The notes under the pieces are model-generated. The model ran no database searches. It saw only the letters and a list, made by a program, of their open reading frames with translations, and was not told the origin of the DNA. Both the position numbers and the translations under genes were made by a program. DNA of 64,000 nt. Origin: an uncultured Acidimicrobiales bacterium (GTDB lineage Bacteria; Actinomycetota; Acidimicrobiia; Acidimicrobiales; SHLQ01). Positions 48,166-58,132 of this stretch are shown here, in pieces; the stretch's first letter is position 1, and every line of letters starts with the position of its first letter. Location: positions 1 to 64,000 of the forward strand of contig CALJDK010000055.1 in the NCBI GenBank assembly GCA_938023735.1, given 5' to 3'.

Positions 48166-49629
48166 ATGGAACGACCCGATCCGAAATTTGCGATCATCGG
48201 CGCTGGGATGTCTGGCATCCTTGCGGCGGTGAAGCTTCAAGAAGCAGGTCTTGAATTCACCATCTTCGAAAAGGCCGACAAGGTCGGGGGTACCTGGCGC
48301 GAAAACACCTATCCGGGAATCGCCTGCGACGTGCCATCGCACATCTACAGCTACAGCTTTGAACTGAATCCCGAGTGGAACTACTTCGCCTCGCCCGGCA
48401 GCGAAGTGCAGAGCTACTTCGAGGGTGTGGTCGACAAGTACGGTATCGATGCCCACATTCGGTTTGGCGAAGCGGTTACCCGGGCCGATTGGGACGAGTC
48501 CGATGGCGGCGGATGGCAGGTGGAAACGGCAGGCGGCTTCTCGGGCCGCTTCGATTGGGTGATCGCCGCCACCGGGGTGCTGCACCATCCCAAGATGCCC
48601 GATATCGAGGGGCTCGATGACTTCGACGGCGACATGTTCCATAGCGCCCAGTGGGACCACGATGTCGAGCTCGATGGCAAACGAATTGCTCTGGTCGGCA
48701 CCGGCTCCACTGGAACCCAAATTACCGGAGCGCTCGGTCCTCGAGCCGGGAAGCTTTCGTTGTTTCAACGCACCGCACAATGGGTTGTTCCGATGGAACA
48801 GGTCGCCTACAGCGAAGACGAGAAACAGGCGTTTCGCACCGATGCCGACCTGCTCAAAGATCTCCATCAGGAGCTGTCCAATAGTTTTCATACCGGTTTT
48901 GCCTCGCAGATCATCGACGCCGGTACGTCGTTCACCACCGACATGGAGGCCGTGTGCAACGAGGTCCTCGAAAACAAGGTGACCGACCCCACGCTGCGCG
49001 AGAAGCTCCGCCCCAACTACACGCTCGGTTGTAAGCGGCTGGTTGTTTCGCACAACTTTTATGACGCGGTGCAATTGCCGTCGGTCGAGCTGGTCACCGA
49101 TGGCATCGAACGTATCGAGGCTGACGGTATTCGTACCGACGACGGTCGCCTCCATGAGGTCGACATCATCGTTTTGGCCACGGGTTTTCATGTCGACCGG
49201 TTCATGCGGCCGATGGATATCGTCGGCGCGAACGGCCTTGTGCTCGACGACGTGTGGAGCGAGCGCCCATCGGCGTACTTGGCGCTAGGCATTCACGGGT
49301 TCCCCAACTTCTTCATGCTCAACGGACCCAACTCTCCGGTCGGCAACTTCTCCCTCATCGCCACGGCCGAAATGCAGATGAACTACATCATGCAGCTTGT
49401 CGACCTCTGGCGGAGCGGGCAGGCCGAGTGCGTGCACCCGGCCGATGAAGCCGCAGCCCGGTTCGAAGACGAGCGGGTCGAGGCGGCAAAGAAGACGGTG
49501 TGGGCCACCGGTTGTCGCAGTTGGTATCTCGATGACCGGGGAATCCCGTTTGCTTGGCCGTTTCCGTTCGACCGTTTCCAGGCCGAAATGGCCGAGCCGA
49601 AGCTTGGCGATTACGTCACGACGCTGTAG
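48166..49629 (+). CDS. Flavin-containing monooxygenase
   Basis: FAIIGAGMSGILAAVKL, GGTWRENTYPGIACDVPSHIYSYSFE, ALVGTGSTGTQI. Confidence 0.93.
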   Translation: MERPDPKFAIIGAGMSGILAAVKLQEAGLEFTIFEKADKVGGTWRENTYPGIACDVPSHIYSYSFELNPEWNYFASPGSEVQSYFEGVVDKYGIDAHIRFGEAVTRADWDESDGGGWQVETAGGFSGRFDWVIAATGVLHHPKMPDIEGLDDFDGDMFHSAQWDHDVELDGKRIALVGTGSTGTQITGALGPRAGKLSLFQRTAQWVVPMEQVAYSEDEKQAFRTDADLLKDLHQELSNSFHTGFASQIIDAGTSFTTDMEAVCNEVLENKVTDPTLREKLRPNYTLGCKRLVVSHNFYDAVQLPSVELVTDGIERIEADGIRTDDGRLHEVDIIVLATGFHVDRFMRPMDIVGANGLVLDDVWSERPSAYLALGIHGFPNFFMLNGPNSPVGNFSLIATAEMQMNYIMQLVDLWRSGQAECVHPADEAAARFEDERVEAAKKTVWATGCRSWYLDDRGIPFAWPFPFDRFQAEMAEPKLGDYVTTL

Positions 49630-51210
49630 CCGCGGCGAGCATGTCACGTAGTTCGGCCTTCACGACCTTGCCCACCGGGTTGCGAGGCAATACGGCGATC
49701 GTTTCGACCCGTTCGGGGAGCTTGTAGCTGGCAACGTCGAGGCCGCGAAGGTGTTCGGCCAGGTCGGCTACCGACGGAGCCGCCGAGTCGGTGGGCACCA
49801 CAAAGACCGCTACGCGCTCGCCGAGGTCGGGATCCGGGCTGGCAACCACGGCGCACTCGGCAACATCGGGATGGGTCGAGACAAGCGCCTCGACCTCTGC
49901 TGCCGATACGTTCATTCCGCCACGGATGATGATGTCTTTTGCTCGGTCGATAAATCGCAGCAGCGGTCGGCCGTCGATGGAGATTGCGCGTTCGAAGATA
50001 TCGCCGGTGCGGTAGAAGCCGTCGCCGTCGAATTCGGCACCGTCAGAACCGAGGTATCCCGAGAACACGGTGACACCCTTGAACCGCAACTCGCCAGGCT
50101 GGCCGGGTTCGGTGATCTCGACGCCCATGTCGCTGTCGACCAGGCGAACCTCAACGCCGGCACGTTCGGGGAACGGAAAGTATCGGGCTCGCTCGGCCGG
50201 GTCGGGCACCGTCGACGCCGTCGAGAGCAACGATGCGCCCTCATTGGACCCAAACGCGTTCACGATTTCGATGCCGCGGTCGTGCCAGCCTTCGACCATC
50301 CACGGATCGAGCGGGGCTGAACCGGATGTGATCGCCCGAATATTGCTGAGGTCGAGCCCTTCGAGCATCGCGTCGTTGCGGAGCAACATATTGAGCAGCG
50401 GCGGCGGCGCCACGGTGTAGGTGATTTTCTCGGACGCAAGCTGCCCAAGAAACACCGGCAGGTCAATCGGGTGGTGCAGCACCAGCGTGGCGCCGGTTTC
50501 GATCCACGGCACCAACATTCCGCCGATGCCACCCATATTGACCAGTGGAAGGGACAGAGGATTCGGTCGTCGGCACCGAGACCCAGTTCCGTCACCTGGA
50601 AGTTGGAGGTAGCGAGCCACATCGCATGGGTTCGGGGGACGCCTTTGGGTACGCCGGTGGTTCCCGAGGTCCAACAGATCGTGGCCACGTCGTCGGGCGC
50701 TGCGTCGACCGCCGTAGGTTTCGTATCACCCGAGGTGGCAGAAACAGCTACTGCGGTTGCTCCGTCGATGGTTTCGTTGCCGATGGTAAACATCGTTGCG
50801 TCGAACTCGGCACATACCGCCTGAGTCGAGGCGAGCACGTCGGTCCGGTCAGGTCGGGCGCCGGTGATGAACCAGCGTGCGTCGGCGGCATCCAGGCCGT
50901 AACGAAGCTCGTGTTGGCGGTGTTGCACCGGGAAGGGTGTGGCTACAGCGCCGATTCGCGTGCAGGCCAGAATGACAATCGGAAGTTCGGCGGCGTTAGG
51001 GAGCTGAATCGCCACCGGGTCGCCCGTGGCCACGCCGGCCTGTTGGAGTCCATTCGCGACCGAGTCGATCGCTGCGTCGAGCTGCGACCAGGTGTAGGTC
51101 TGTGGATCGCCGCAGAAGAACGCCGAACGATTGGGAGCATCGATCAGTGCGGCCGAATCAGGATTTGCCTGGACGGCCGAGCGAACTTGTCCGTCGAGTG
51201 TCTGCACCAT
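49616..51210 (-). pseudogene. AMP-dependent acyl-CoA synthetase interrupted by a frameshift
   Basis: N-terminal ORF (51210-, ICWTSGTTGVPKGVPRTHAMW) and C-terminal ORF (-49616, DRAKDIIIRGGMNVSAAEVE) lie in different frames, join near 50551. Confidence 0.75.
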
Positions 51211-51250
51211 GCGGGCAAGGTAGCACTGGGTGGAAATTGTGACAGGAAAC

Positions 51251-51264
51251 TAGAACGAGTTCTC
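51251..51264. promoter_or_regulatory. KstR-like operator candidate
   Basis: TAGAACGAGTTCTC matches TnnAACnnGTTnnA at all but the last base; in a divergent promoter. Confidence 0.55.
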
Positions 51265-51286
51265 ATGTGGAATCTATGGTGGCCTG

Positions 51287-51688
51287 ATGAGCGAAACCGC
51301 CACCCAGATCCCACATGTTGACTACCTCGTGCTCGGCGACTCGCCGCACCTGGTTGCCAACGAATGTACGAGCTGCGCAAGCCGCTACTTCGATCGCCGC
51401 AACGCCTGTGCGAAGTGCTTCGGCAGCGATTTCACCAAGGCCGAGGTGCCCACGGCGGGCGAAGTAACCGCCTTCACCATCGTGGCGTTCGCCGCACCGG
51501 GCGTTCCCACTCCCTTCGTGGCTGCGGTGGTCGACTGCGACGGCACGCAGGTTCGAGGAAACATCATCAACTGCGAGCCCGACGCCGATCATGTGAGCCT
51601 TGGCATGCAAGTAGAGCTCGCAACCTATTCACTGGGCACCGACAGTGCCGGCACCGAGGCCATCGGCTTCGGCTTCCAACCCATGTAA
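51287..51688 (+). CDS. DUF35 OB-fold/Zn-ribbon protein (ChsH2-like)
   Basis: LVANECTSCASRYFDRRNACAKCFGSDF zinc ribbon followed by OB-fold. Confidence 0.88.
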   Translation: MSETATQIPHVDYLVLGDSPHLVANECTSCASRYFDRRNACAKCFGSDFTKAEVPTAGEVTAFTIVAFAAPGVPTPFVAAVVDCDGTQVRGNIINCEPDADHVSLGMQVELATYSLGTDSAGTEAIGFGFQPM

Positions 51689-51696
51689 CTACCAAA

Positions 51697-51727
51697 CGCG
51701 ACACTCGTGTCTGACACCTGTGTCGCG
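51697..51727. repeat. CGCGACAC palindrome
   Basis: CGCGACACTCGTGTC-T-GACACCTGTGTCGCG, two mismatches. Confidence 0.85.
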
Positions 51728-51768
51728 GTTTCGAAATTTCAACCCATCCAGCAGAATCGAGCAGCACC

Positions 51769-52974
51769 ATGGCAAGCGACGACATCTACATTCTCGGCAT
51801 CAACATGACGAAGTTCGGGAAGCATCCCGACAAAGACTCCATCGACCTTGGTGCCGAAGCCGCCATGGCTGCGCTGGCCGACGGTGGGGTCACGATGGCC
51901 GACATGGGCATCCTGGCCGCCGGAAACCTGCTCGGTTCGCCCGGCTTCGGACAGAGCTTGCAGAAGCAGATCGGCCAAACGGGTATCCCGGTGTACAACG
52001 TGGCCAATGCGTGCGCCACCGGCGCAACTGCGCTCCGCACCGTCGTGATGGCGATCAAGGCTGGCGAGTGCGACATGGGTCTCGCGGTTGGCGTCGAGAA
52101 GCTTTCTGGTGCCGGTCTGTTGGGTGGCAGCGGTAAGAAGAAGTCCGACGACGACACGTGGACCCCCGACGGTCGCTTTGGGGCAGTGGCATCCACCGAC
52201 GGTCGCATCGGTACCCAGAACATGCCGGGCGTGTTCGCGCAGGTCGGTATGGAGTACGGCCATAAGTACGGCGGCACCAGCTTTGAGCTGTTCGCTCGTA
52301 TCAGCGAGAAGAACCACAACCACTCTACGCTGAACCCGCTTGCCGCCTACTCGAAATCGATGCCGCTCGAGCAGATCATGGGCGACATGATGATCGCCTA
52401 CCCAAACACCCGGCCGATGTGTTCGGCCAACTGCGATGGTGGCGCTGCGGCCGTGCTGGTATCGGGCGAGAAGCTCAAGAGCCTGTCCGACGAGCAACAG
52501 CGTCGTGCAGTGAAGATTCGGGCGTCGGTACTCACCAGCGATCCGTGGCAGGACGGCTGCCAGATTCTTCCCGATGTCAACACCCTCACACGGATGGCCG
52601 CCAACCAGGCCTACGAGACCGCATCGGTCGGTCCCGAAGATCTCGATCTGGTCGAGCTCCACGACTGCTTCGCTACCGCCGAATTGGTGCACTACGACAA
52701 CCTGATGTTGTGCGACGAGGGCGGCGCCGTCGACTTCTTTGAGTCGGGCAAGCCGTTCCGTGACGGCGAGCGGCCAGTGAATGTTTCGGGAGGCCTGCAA
52801 TCGAAGGGCCATCCGATCTCGGCCACGGGCATCGCCAACGTCTGGGAAGTCTGCCATCACCTTCGCAACGAAGCCGGCGACCGCCAGATCGAGGGCGCCC
52901 GTATCGGGCTTGCCCATGTCATTGGTCTCGGCTCGGCGTGCGGTGTACACATCCTCGAGTCATCGGCGGCGTAG
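51769..52974 (+). CDS. Thiolase-like lipid-transfer protein family
   Basis: YILGINMTKFGKHPDKD, NVANACATGATALRTVVMAI, ELHDCFATAEL, GGLQSKGHPISATGIA. Confidence 0.9.
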   Translation: MASDDIYILGINMTKFGKHPDKDSIDLGAEAAMAALADGGVTMADMGILAAGNLLGSPGFGQSLQKQIGQTGIPVYNVANACATGATALRTVVMAIKAGECDMGLAVGVEKLSGAGLLGGSGKKKSDDDTWTPDGRFGAVASTDGRIGTQNMPGVFAQVGMEYGHKYGGTSFELFARISEKNHNHSTLNPLAAYSKSMPLEQIMGDMMIAYPNTRPMCSANCDGGAAAVLVSGEKLKSLSDEQQRRAVKIRASVLTSDPWQDGCQILPDVNTLTRMAANQAYETASVGPEDLDLVELHDCFATAELVHYDNLMLCDEGGAVDFFESGKPFRDGERPVNVSGGLQSKGHPISATGIANVWEVCHHLRNEAGDRQIEGARIGLAHVIGLGSACGVHILESSAA

Positions 52975-53025
52975 AAGCCTCTACCGAGGCGAGCGTCGCG
53001 AAATTCACCACCACAGGAATCACAC

Positions 53026-54579
53026 ATGAACCTCATGATGCTGCTCGAGATGGCAGCCTCGGGCTTTGGCGACCGCACAGCCGTCGGCAGTAATAACGGC
53101 ACCGGGCTTACCTACCAGCAACTCTTTGCCGAAGCCGGTGCCGCTGCCGAGCGCTTCGCCGCCGACGGCATCGACAATGTTGCCTTGGTCGATATCAGCA
53201 GCCCGGCGCTGCCGATTGCGCTGTTTGGCGCAGCGTGGGCCGGCAAGCCGTTTGTGCCGCTCAACTACCGACTCACGCCGGCCGAACTCGATGCGCTCGC
53301 GGCCCAGATTTCGCCAGCCACCGCGGTGGTCGGCGACCGCGCCGCTGAGACGTTTGGGTCACCCGACGGAATAACCGTGGTCGATCGCGCCGACTTCCTC
53401 GCTGCCACCACCCAGAAGGCCGCTGCAGGCGCTGCCGACCCCACGTGGGGTATGGAGGGCGAAGATATTGCCGTGCTGCTGTTCACCAGCGGAACCACGG
53501 GAGCCCCGAAGGCCGCCGTTATTCGCCAGAAGCACCTGGTGAGCTACATCCTGATGTCGGTCGAGTTCATGGGCGCCGGCGAGGACGAAGCCACGCTGGT
53601 GTCGGTTCCGCCGTACCACATTGCCGGGATGGCGGCGCTCTGCAGCTCGGTCTATGCCGGCCGTCGCATCGTGCAGCTCCCCAACTTCGACGCCGACACC
53701 TGGATCGATCTGGCACGCGACGAATCCATCACCCACGCCATGGTCGTACCGACCATGCTGGCCCGAATCGTCGAGCGGCTCGACGAGCGGGGCGAGACGC
53801 TCCCGGCGCTTCGAGCATTGTCGTACGGGGGTGGAAAAATGCCTGCGCCGGTTATCGAGCGGGCGCTGCAACTTTTGCCCGATACCAACTTCGTCAACGC
53901 GTATGGCCTTACCGAGACCAGCTCCACCATCGCCATCCTCGGCCCCGACGATCATCGCGAGGCAATGGCCAGCAACGACCCTGCAGTGCGGGCCCGGCTC
54001 AGCTCGGCGGGGCAACCCTTGCCCGCTATCGAGGTCTCGATTCGTGACGAAGCAGGCGCCGAGGTTGCAGCCGGTGTGAGCGGCGAAATCTGGGTGCGAG
54101 GCGAGCAGGTCTCGGGCGAGTACCTCGGCCTGGGAAGCCGAGTCACCGACGACGGTTGGTTCCCCACAAACGACGGTGGCTCTATCGACACCGATGGCTA
54201 CTTGTTTGTCGAAGGCCGTCTCGACGACATCATCATCCGTGGTGGCGAGAACATCTCTCCCGGCGAGATCGAAGCGGTGCTTCTCCGCCACCCCGACGTT
54301 CGCGAGGTTGCCGCGATCGGCATTCCCGACGAGCAGTGGGGGGAAACTATTGCCGCAGTGGTGGTGGTGAACGATGCGGCCTCGGTGGACGATGACCAGA
54401 TCAAGTCCTTTGTAACTACCGAACTTCGCTCATCTCGATCGCCCGACCACGTTGTGGTTGTCGACGAGTTGCCGTACAACGAAACAGGAAAGTTGTTGCG
54501 TCGGGTCCTCAAAGCTGACCTCGGGTACCTTTCCGGCCAGAGTTCCACCCAGAGCTCTACTGAAAACCAGGAGAACTGA
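53026..54579 (+). CDS. Acyl-CoA ligase (FadD-like)
   Basis: LLFTSGTTGAPKAAVIRQKHL, YGLTETSSTIAI, GRLDDIIIRGGENISPGEIE. Confidence 0.93.
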   Translation: MNLMMLLEMAASGFGDRTAVGSNNGTGLTYQQLFAEAGAAAERFAADGIDNVALVDISSPALPIALFGAAWAGKPFVPLNYRLTPAELDALAAQISPATAVVGDRAAETFGSPDGITVVDRADFLAATTQKAAAGAADPTWGMEGEDIAVLLFTSGTTGAPKAAVIRQKHLVSYILMSVEFMGAGEDEATLVSVPPYHIAGMAALCSSVYAGRRIVQLPNFDADTWIDLARDESITHAMVVPTMLARIVERLDERGETLPALRALSYGGGKMPAPVIERALQLLPDTNFVNAYGLTETSSTIAILGPDDHREAMASNDPAVRARLSSAGQPLPAIEVSIRDEAGAEVAAGVSGEIWVRGEQVSGEYLGLGSRVTDDGWFPTNDGGSIDTDGYLFVEGRLDDIIIRGGENISPGEIEAVLLRHPDVREVAAIGIPDEQWGETIAAVVVVNDAASVDDDQIKSFVTTELRSSRSPDHVVVVDELPYNETGKLLRRVLKADLGYLSGQSSTQSSTENQEN

Positions 54580-54582
54580 ACC

Positions 54583-55830
54583 ATGGCCGATGCGGTCGAA
54601 GAAGAAGTAGGCAACTGGATCGACGCCACCTATGACCCAGCGATGACGGTGGGCGAGTGGTGGCAGGCCATCTTCGATGCGGGTTACTCGCACCCAAGCC
54701 TTCCGGAGAACGCCTATGGCAAGGGCTGGAGCCAGGCGATGGAGATGTCGGCCATGCGTACCTTTGCCGCGAAAGACGCTGTCGGACCGCCTCCAGGTCT
54801 TGGCTATATGCTCGCCGCTCCGACCATTGCCGATCACGGAACGCCCGAACAGATCGAGCGATTTCTTCCAGCCATTCTCACGGGCACCGAGGCGTGGTGT
54901 CAGCTGTTCTCCGAGCCGGGCGCCGGTTCGGACCTCGCTGGCCTCCAGACCAAGGGCGAGCTCGATGGCGACGAGTGGCAGTTCACCGGCCAGAAGGTGT
55001 GGACGTCGCAGGGTCACATCGCCGACATGGGCATGCTGGTCGCCCGCACCGACCCCGACAAGCCCAAGCACCGCGGACTTACCTACTTCGCGTTGCCGAT
55101 GGACCAGACCGGCGTCGAAGTGCGTCCGCTCAAGGAGATGACCGGTCGAGCGTTTTTCAGCGAAGTTTTTATGGACGATGCCCGTTGCGCCGATGACGCC
55201 ATGGTTGGCGACCGCGGTGACGGTTGGCGCGTTGCCAACACCACGCTCATGCACGAACGAGCCCATATCGGCGGCGGGTCGGCCGGGTTTGCTGCGGTCA
55301 ACGCCGGTTCCAAAGCTGATGCCCGAGGCAAGATCTGTGGCGAGGTCGTGGAGTTCTCGAAGAAGAAGCGTGCGGGTGGAACGGCGCCCGGCGTCGGCAT
55401 GAAGCTGTACCAGCGCTATCTCGAGCTGGCGCAACAACAGGGCCGCACTGACGACCCGATCTTCCGCCAGCAAGTCATGGAGCTCTACACGATGCTTCAG
55501 GTGAACCGACTCAACATCCAACGGTCGCGTGTCAAGAGCCAACGCACGGGGGCCGAAGGCAATATCGCCAAGCTGTACGACTCGGCCATTCACCATGCGT
55601 TCCGAGAGTTTGGCCTGGCATCAGCCGGCGCCGACGGCATGTTGTCGGGCGAGTCCTCGGCCACTGACCCCACCATCGCCGAACTTGCGTTGTTCTCGCT
55701 GGCTCCGTCGATCTACGGCGGCACCAACCAGATTCAGAAGAACATTATCGGCGAGCGGGTCCTTGGCTTACCGAAAGAACCTGGCCCCGATAAGAACACG
55801 CCATTTAGCGAGCTCCCGAAGAACCAGTAG
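54583..55830 (+). CDS. Acyl-CoA dehydrogenase
   Basis: QLFSEPGAGSDLAGLQTKGELDGDEW, KVWTSQGHIADMGMLVART, IYGGTNQIQKNIIGERVLGLP. Confidence 0.94.
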   Translation: MADAVEEEVGNWIDATYDPAMTVGEWWQAIFDAGYSHPSLPENAYGKGWSQAMEMSAMRTFAAKDAVGPPPGLGYMLAAPTIADHGTPEQIERFLPAILTGTEAWCQLFSEPGAGSDLAGLQTKGELDGDEWQFTGQKVWTSQGHIADMGMLVARTDPDKPKHRGLTYFALPMDQTGVEVRPLKEMTGRAFFSEVFMDDARCADDAMVGDRGDGWRVANTTLMHERAHIGGGSAGFAAVNAGSKADARGKICGEVVEFSKKKRAGGTAPGVGMKLYQRYLELAQQQGRTDDPIFRQQVMELYTMLQVNRLNIQRSRVKSQRTGAEGNIAKLYDSAIHHAFREFGLASAGADGMLSGESSATDPTIAELALFSLAPSIYGGTNQIQKNIIGERVLGLPKEPGPDKNTPFSELPKNQ

Positions 55831-55875
55831 TTCGGCGATCGCAACAATCGCTGCGGTTCCACCTACTATTTCGCG

Positions 55876-56721
55876 GTGCGGTACGTCACCCACTACGAGG
55901 TCCTTCAGATCCCGCCGACAGCGTCTGACGACGATGTCCGCACAGCCTTTCGCGCCCTGTCAAAGCTGCATCACCCCGATGCTGGTGGAAACCGAGCCCG
56001 GTTCGAACAAGTCGTCACCGCACACCGAATTCTGGCCGACCCGCAGCAGCGACACGCCTACGACACCTACCTGGCCGACCGGAACCGCAAAGAAGCGCAG
56101 GCCCTGGCGGCACAGGAGGCCGCCAATCGGTACTACGCCGACAGTAACGCTCAGGTCTTCACCGACGAGGAGCTCTACGACGGGCCCATCGAGAACCCGG
56201 TTCGCCACTTCCTCGGCTACCTGGTGGTCCTCATTGCCATCCTTGCGGTCATTCTGGGTCCGGCCTGGGTGGCCCTGCGTACCAGTAACGACGATGCAGC
56301 CGCCCCAGAAGCGGCCCCCGCAGCGGCGGTAGCGCCCGAGGAGCGGCACAATGGCCTCGATGTGGCCGAGTCGTCGTTGCGTTGGCTCGTGGCCTTCCAG
56401 GCGCTGTCAGGCACAGCGCCGCAGACGACAACCGAAGACAGCGTGGCGGTGTACGAAACGTCGCAACCAGGCGACCGGTGCCAAGAATTCACCCGACCTC
56501 AGTATTGGAACCTGCTGGCACCCGACAGCGTCGACCTTGCAGTCATCCAGGATGCACTCAACCACGACTTCGCCCGGGCTATTGCCGAGTGCAACAACTT
56601 CGACGACATCCTGCCAGCAATCACTGGAACGTTGATCGTCGATACCCCAACCCTCGCCGACCGCTTCCGCAGAATCGAAGCGCTAGCCGACGAAGCAGTA
56701 TTCACCCCTGGTGGCGTCTAA
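55876..56721 (+). CDS. Membrane-anchored J-domain protein
   Basis: HYEVLQIPPTASDDDVRTAFRALSKLHHPDAGG J domain, TM FLGYLVVLIAILAVILGPAWVAL. Confidence 0.85.
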   Translation: MRYVTHYEVLQIPPTASDDDVRTAFRALSKLHHPDAGGNRARFEQVVTAHRILADPQQRHAYDTYLADRNRKEAQALAAQEAANRYYADSNAQVFTDEELYDGPIENPVRHFLGYLVVLIAILAVILGPAWVALRTSNDDAAAPEAAPAAAVAPEERHNGLDVAESSLRWLVAFQALSGTAPQTTTEDSVAVYETSQPGDRCQEFTRPQYWNLLAPDSVDLAVIQDALNHDFARAIAECNNFDDILPAITGTLIVDTPTLADRFRRIEALADEAVFTPGGV

Positions 56722-58051
56722 CCGGGAGGAACGTTGGGCCGCGCAGGGTGGCAGAGTCTTTCCATTCCACTGCATCGGTGTCGATGGTGTAATCGCCGAA
56801 GTTATCGAGGATGGCTTCGAGACCAACGCGCATCTCGAGGCGTGCCAGTGCCGCCCCAATACAGAAATGGATGCCATGGCCAAACGAGATCGACTGGGCA
56901 CCTTCGCGGTCGAGCAGGAGCTCGTTGGGCCGGTCGAACTTTCGGGGGTCACGGTTTGCCGCACCCAGCCACAGCATCACGTTCTTGCCCGCAGCAATAG
57001 TGCGCCCGCCCAGCTCGATATCGGCAGTGAGGGCCCGCGGGTCGATGTGTACCGACGTGTCGAAGCGGATGAGCTCCTCGATTGCGTTCGGCCAGAGCGC
57101 GGCGTTGTTCCGGAGTAGCTCTCGCTGCTCGGGAAACTGCGCCAAGGCCAGTGTGGCGTTGCCGAGCAGTCCCGTGGTGGTCTCGTGGCCAGCGAACATC
57201 AGGATGCCAACATGCGAGATGAGTTCGTCTCGGGTGAGGCGTTCGCCGTCGTCTTCGATCTGTACCAGCGCGGTTAACAGGTCGTCCTGAGGGTCGGCAC
57301 GACGCTCGTCGGCAAGCTCACCGATGAACTCCATGAGTTCGGTGATTTCATGGTTGAGGATCGCGGCGTCGAAGCCACCCAGCGGGTCCAGCAGCTTGGC
57401 TTGGTGGTTCGCTACCCGCTGGGCCCGTGGCCACTCCGACTCGGGAAAGCCGACCAACTCTGAGATCACGTTGATAGGCAGTGGCTCGTTGAACGCAGTG
57501 GCGAGATCGGGGGTCTCCTGATCTTCCACGTCGGCAAGGAGAGATTTCGCGATCGTGGCGATGCGGGGCTCGAGCGCCGCGATTCGGCCGGGCGAAAAGG
57601 CCTTGGCCAAGAGTCGGCGCTGGCGGCCGTGATGTGGGGGATCGGTGAAGATCAGCCACCGTCTCCAGTAGTCGGCCACCGCCGGGTCGAGCTTGCTGTA
57701 GGGCGTAACCGACAACAGCATCTCCGGAAGCTCAGCCACGCTCGTGCCGTCCGAGCGCAGGATCTGCTGGCACTCGTCCCAACCGGTAATTGCCCATTCC
57801 TGGTACATCGGGTGGTAGGCCACCGGCCCTTCCTTCCGGACCTTTTCATAGAAGGGGTATGGGTTTCGGCGCCGCTCTTCGTCGAAGGGGTTTCCCCACT
57901 TGTCGAACCGGTCGAGCAGCGCAAAGAAGCGGGGCCGCTTGCGCATGAATCGCACGGCAGGAATGGCGAACTGTTCGATCCGCATCAGGGCCTCCTCGGC
58001 CGAAGCGTCGTCGGTGTCTCTTCGTGATCCTCTGTTTGTGAAGAGTTTCAC
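56702..58051 (-). CDS. Cytochrome P450
   Basis: FAGHETTTGLLGNA, FGHGIHFCIGAALARLEM; true start may be internal (MRIEQFAIP). Confidence 0.93.
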   Translation of the reverse strand: MKLFTNRGSRRDTDDASAEEALMRIEQFAIPAVRFMRKRPRFFALLDRFDKWGNPFDEERRRNPYPFYEKVRKEGPVAYHPMYQEWAITGWDECQQILRSDGTSVAELPEMLLSVTPYSKLDPAVADYWRRWLIFTDPPHHGRQRRLLAKAFSPGRIAALEPRIATIAKSLLADVEDQETPDLATAFNEPLPINVISELVGFPESEWPRAQRVANHQAKLLDPLGGFDAAILNHEITELMEFIGELADERRADPQDDLLTALVQIEDDGERLTRDELISHVGILMFAGHETTTGLLGNATLALAQFPEQRELLRNNAALWPNAIEELIRFDTSVHIDPRALTADIELGGRTIAAGKNVMLWLGAANRDPRKFDRPNELLLDREGAQSISFGHGIHFCIGAALARLEMRVGLEAILDNFGDYTIDTDAVEWKDSATLRGPTFLPVRRHQG

Positions 58052-58132
58052 AAGCCTGGGTGCCTGTCAAGGGCCATTCGTGACGAGTGGTTGAGGTGGG
58101 GTATTCCCCTAGGCACTCCTCAGAGCACGGGG

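Noticed and set aside
49616-51210. Whether the split acyl-CoA synthetase is another TGA-recoded gene
   Set aside because: The two halves lie in different frames, so it is a frameshift, not stop recoding.
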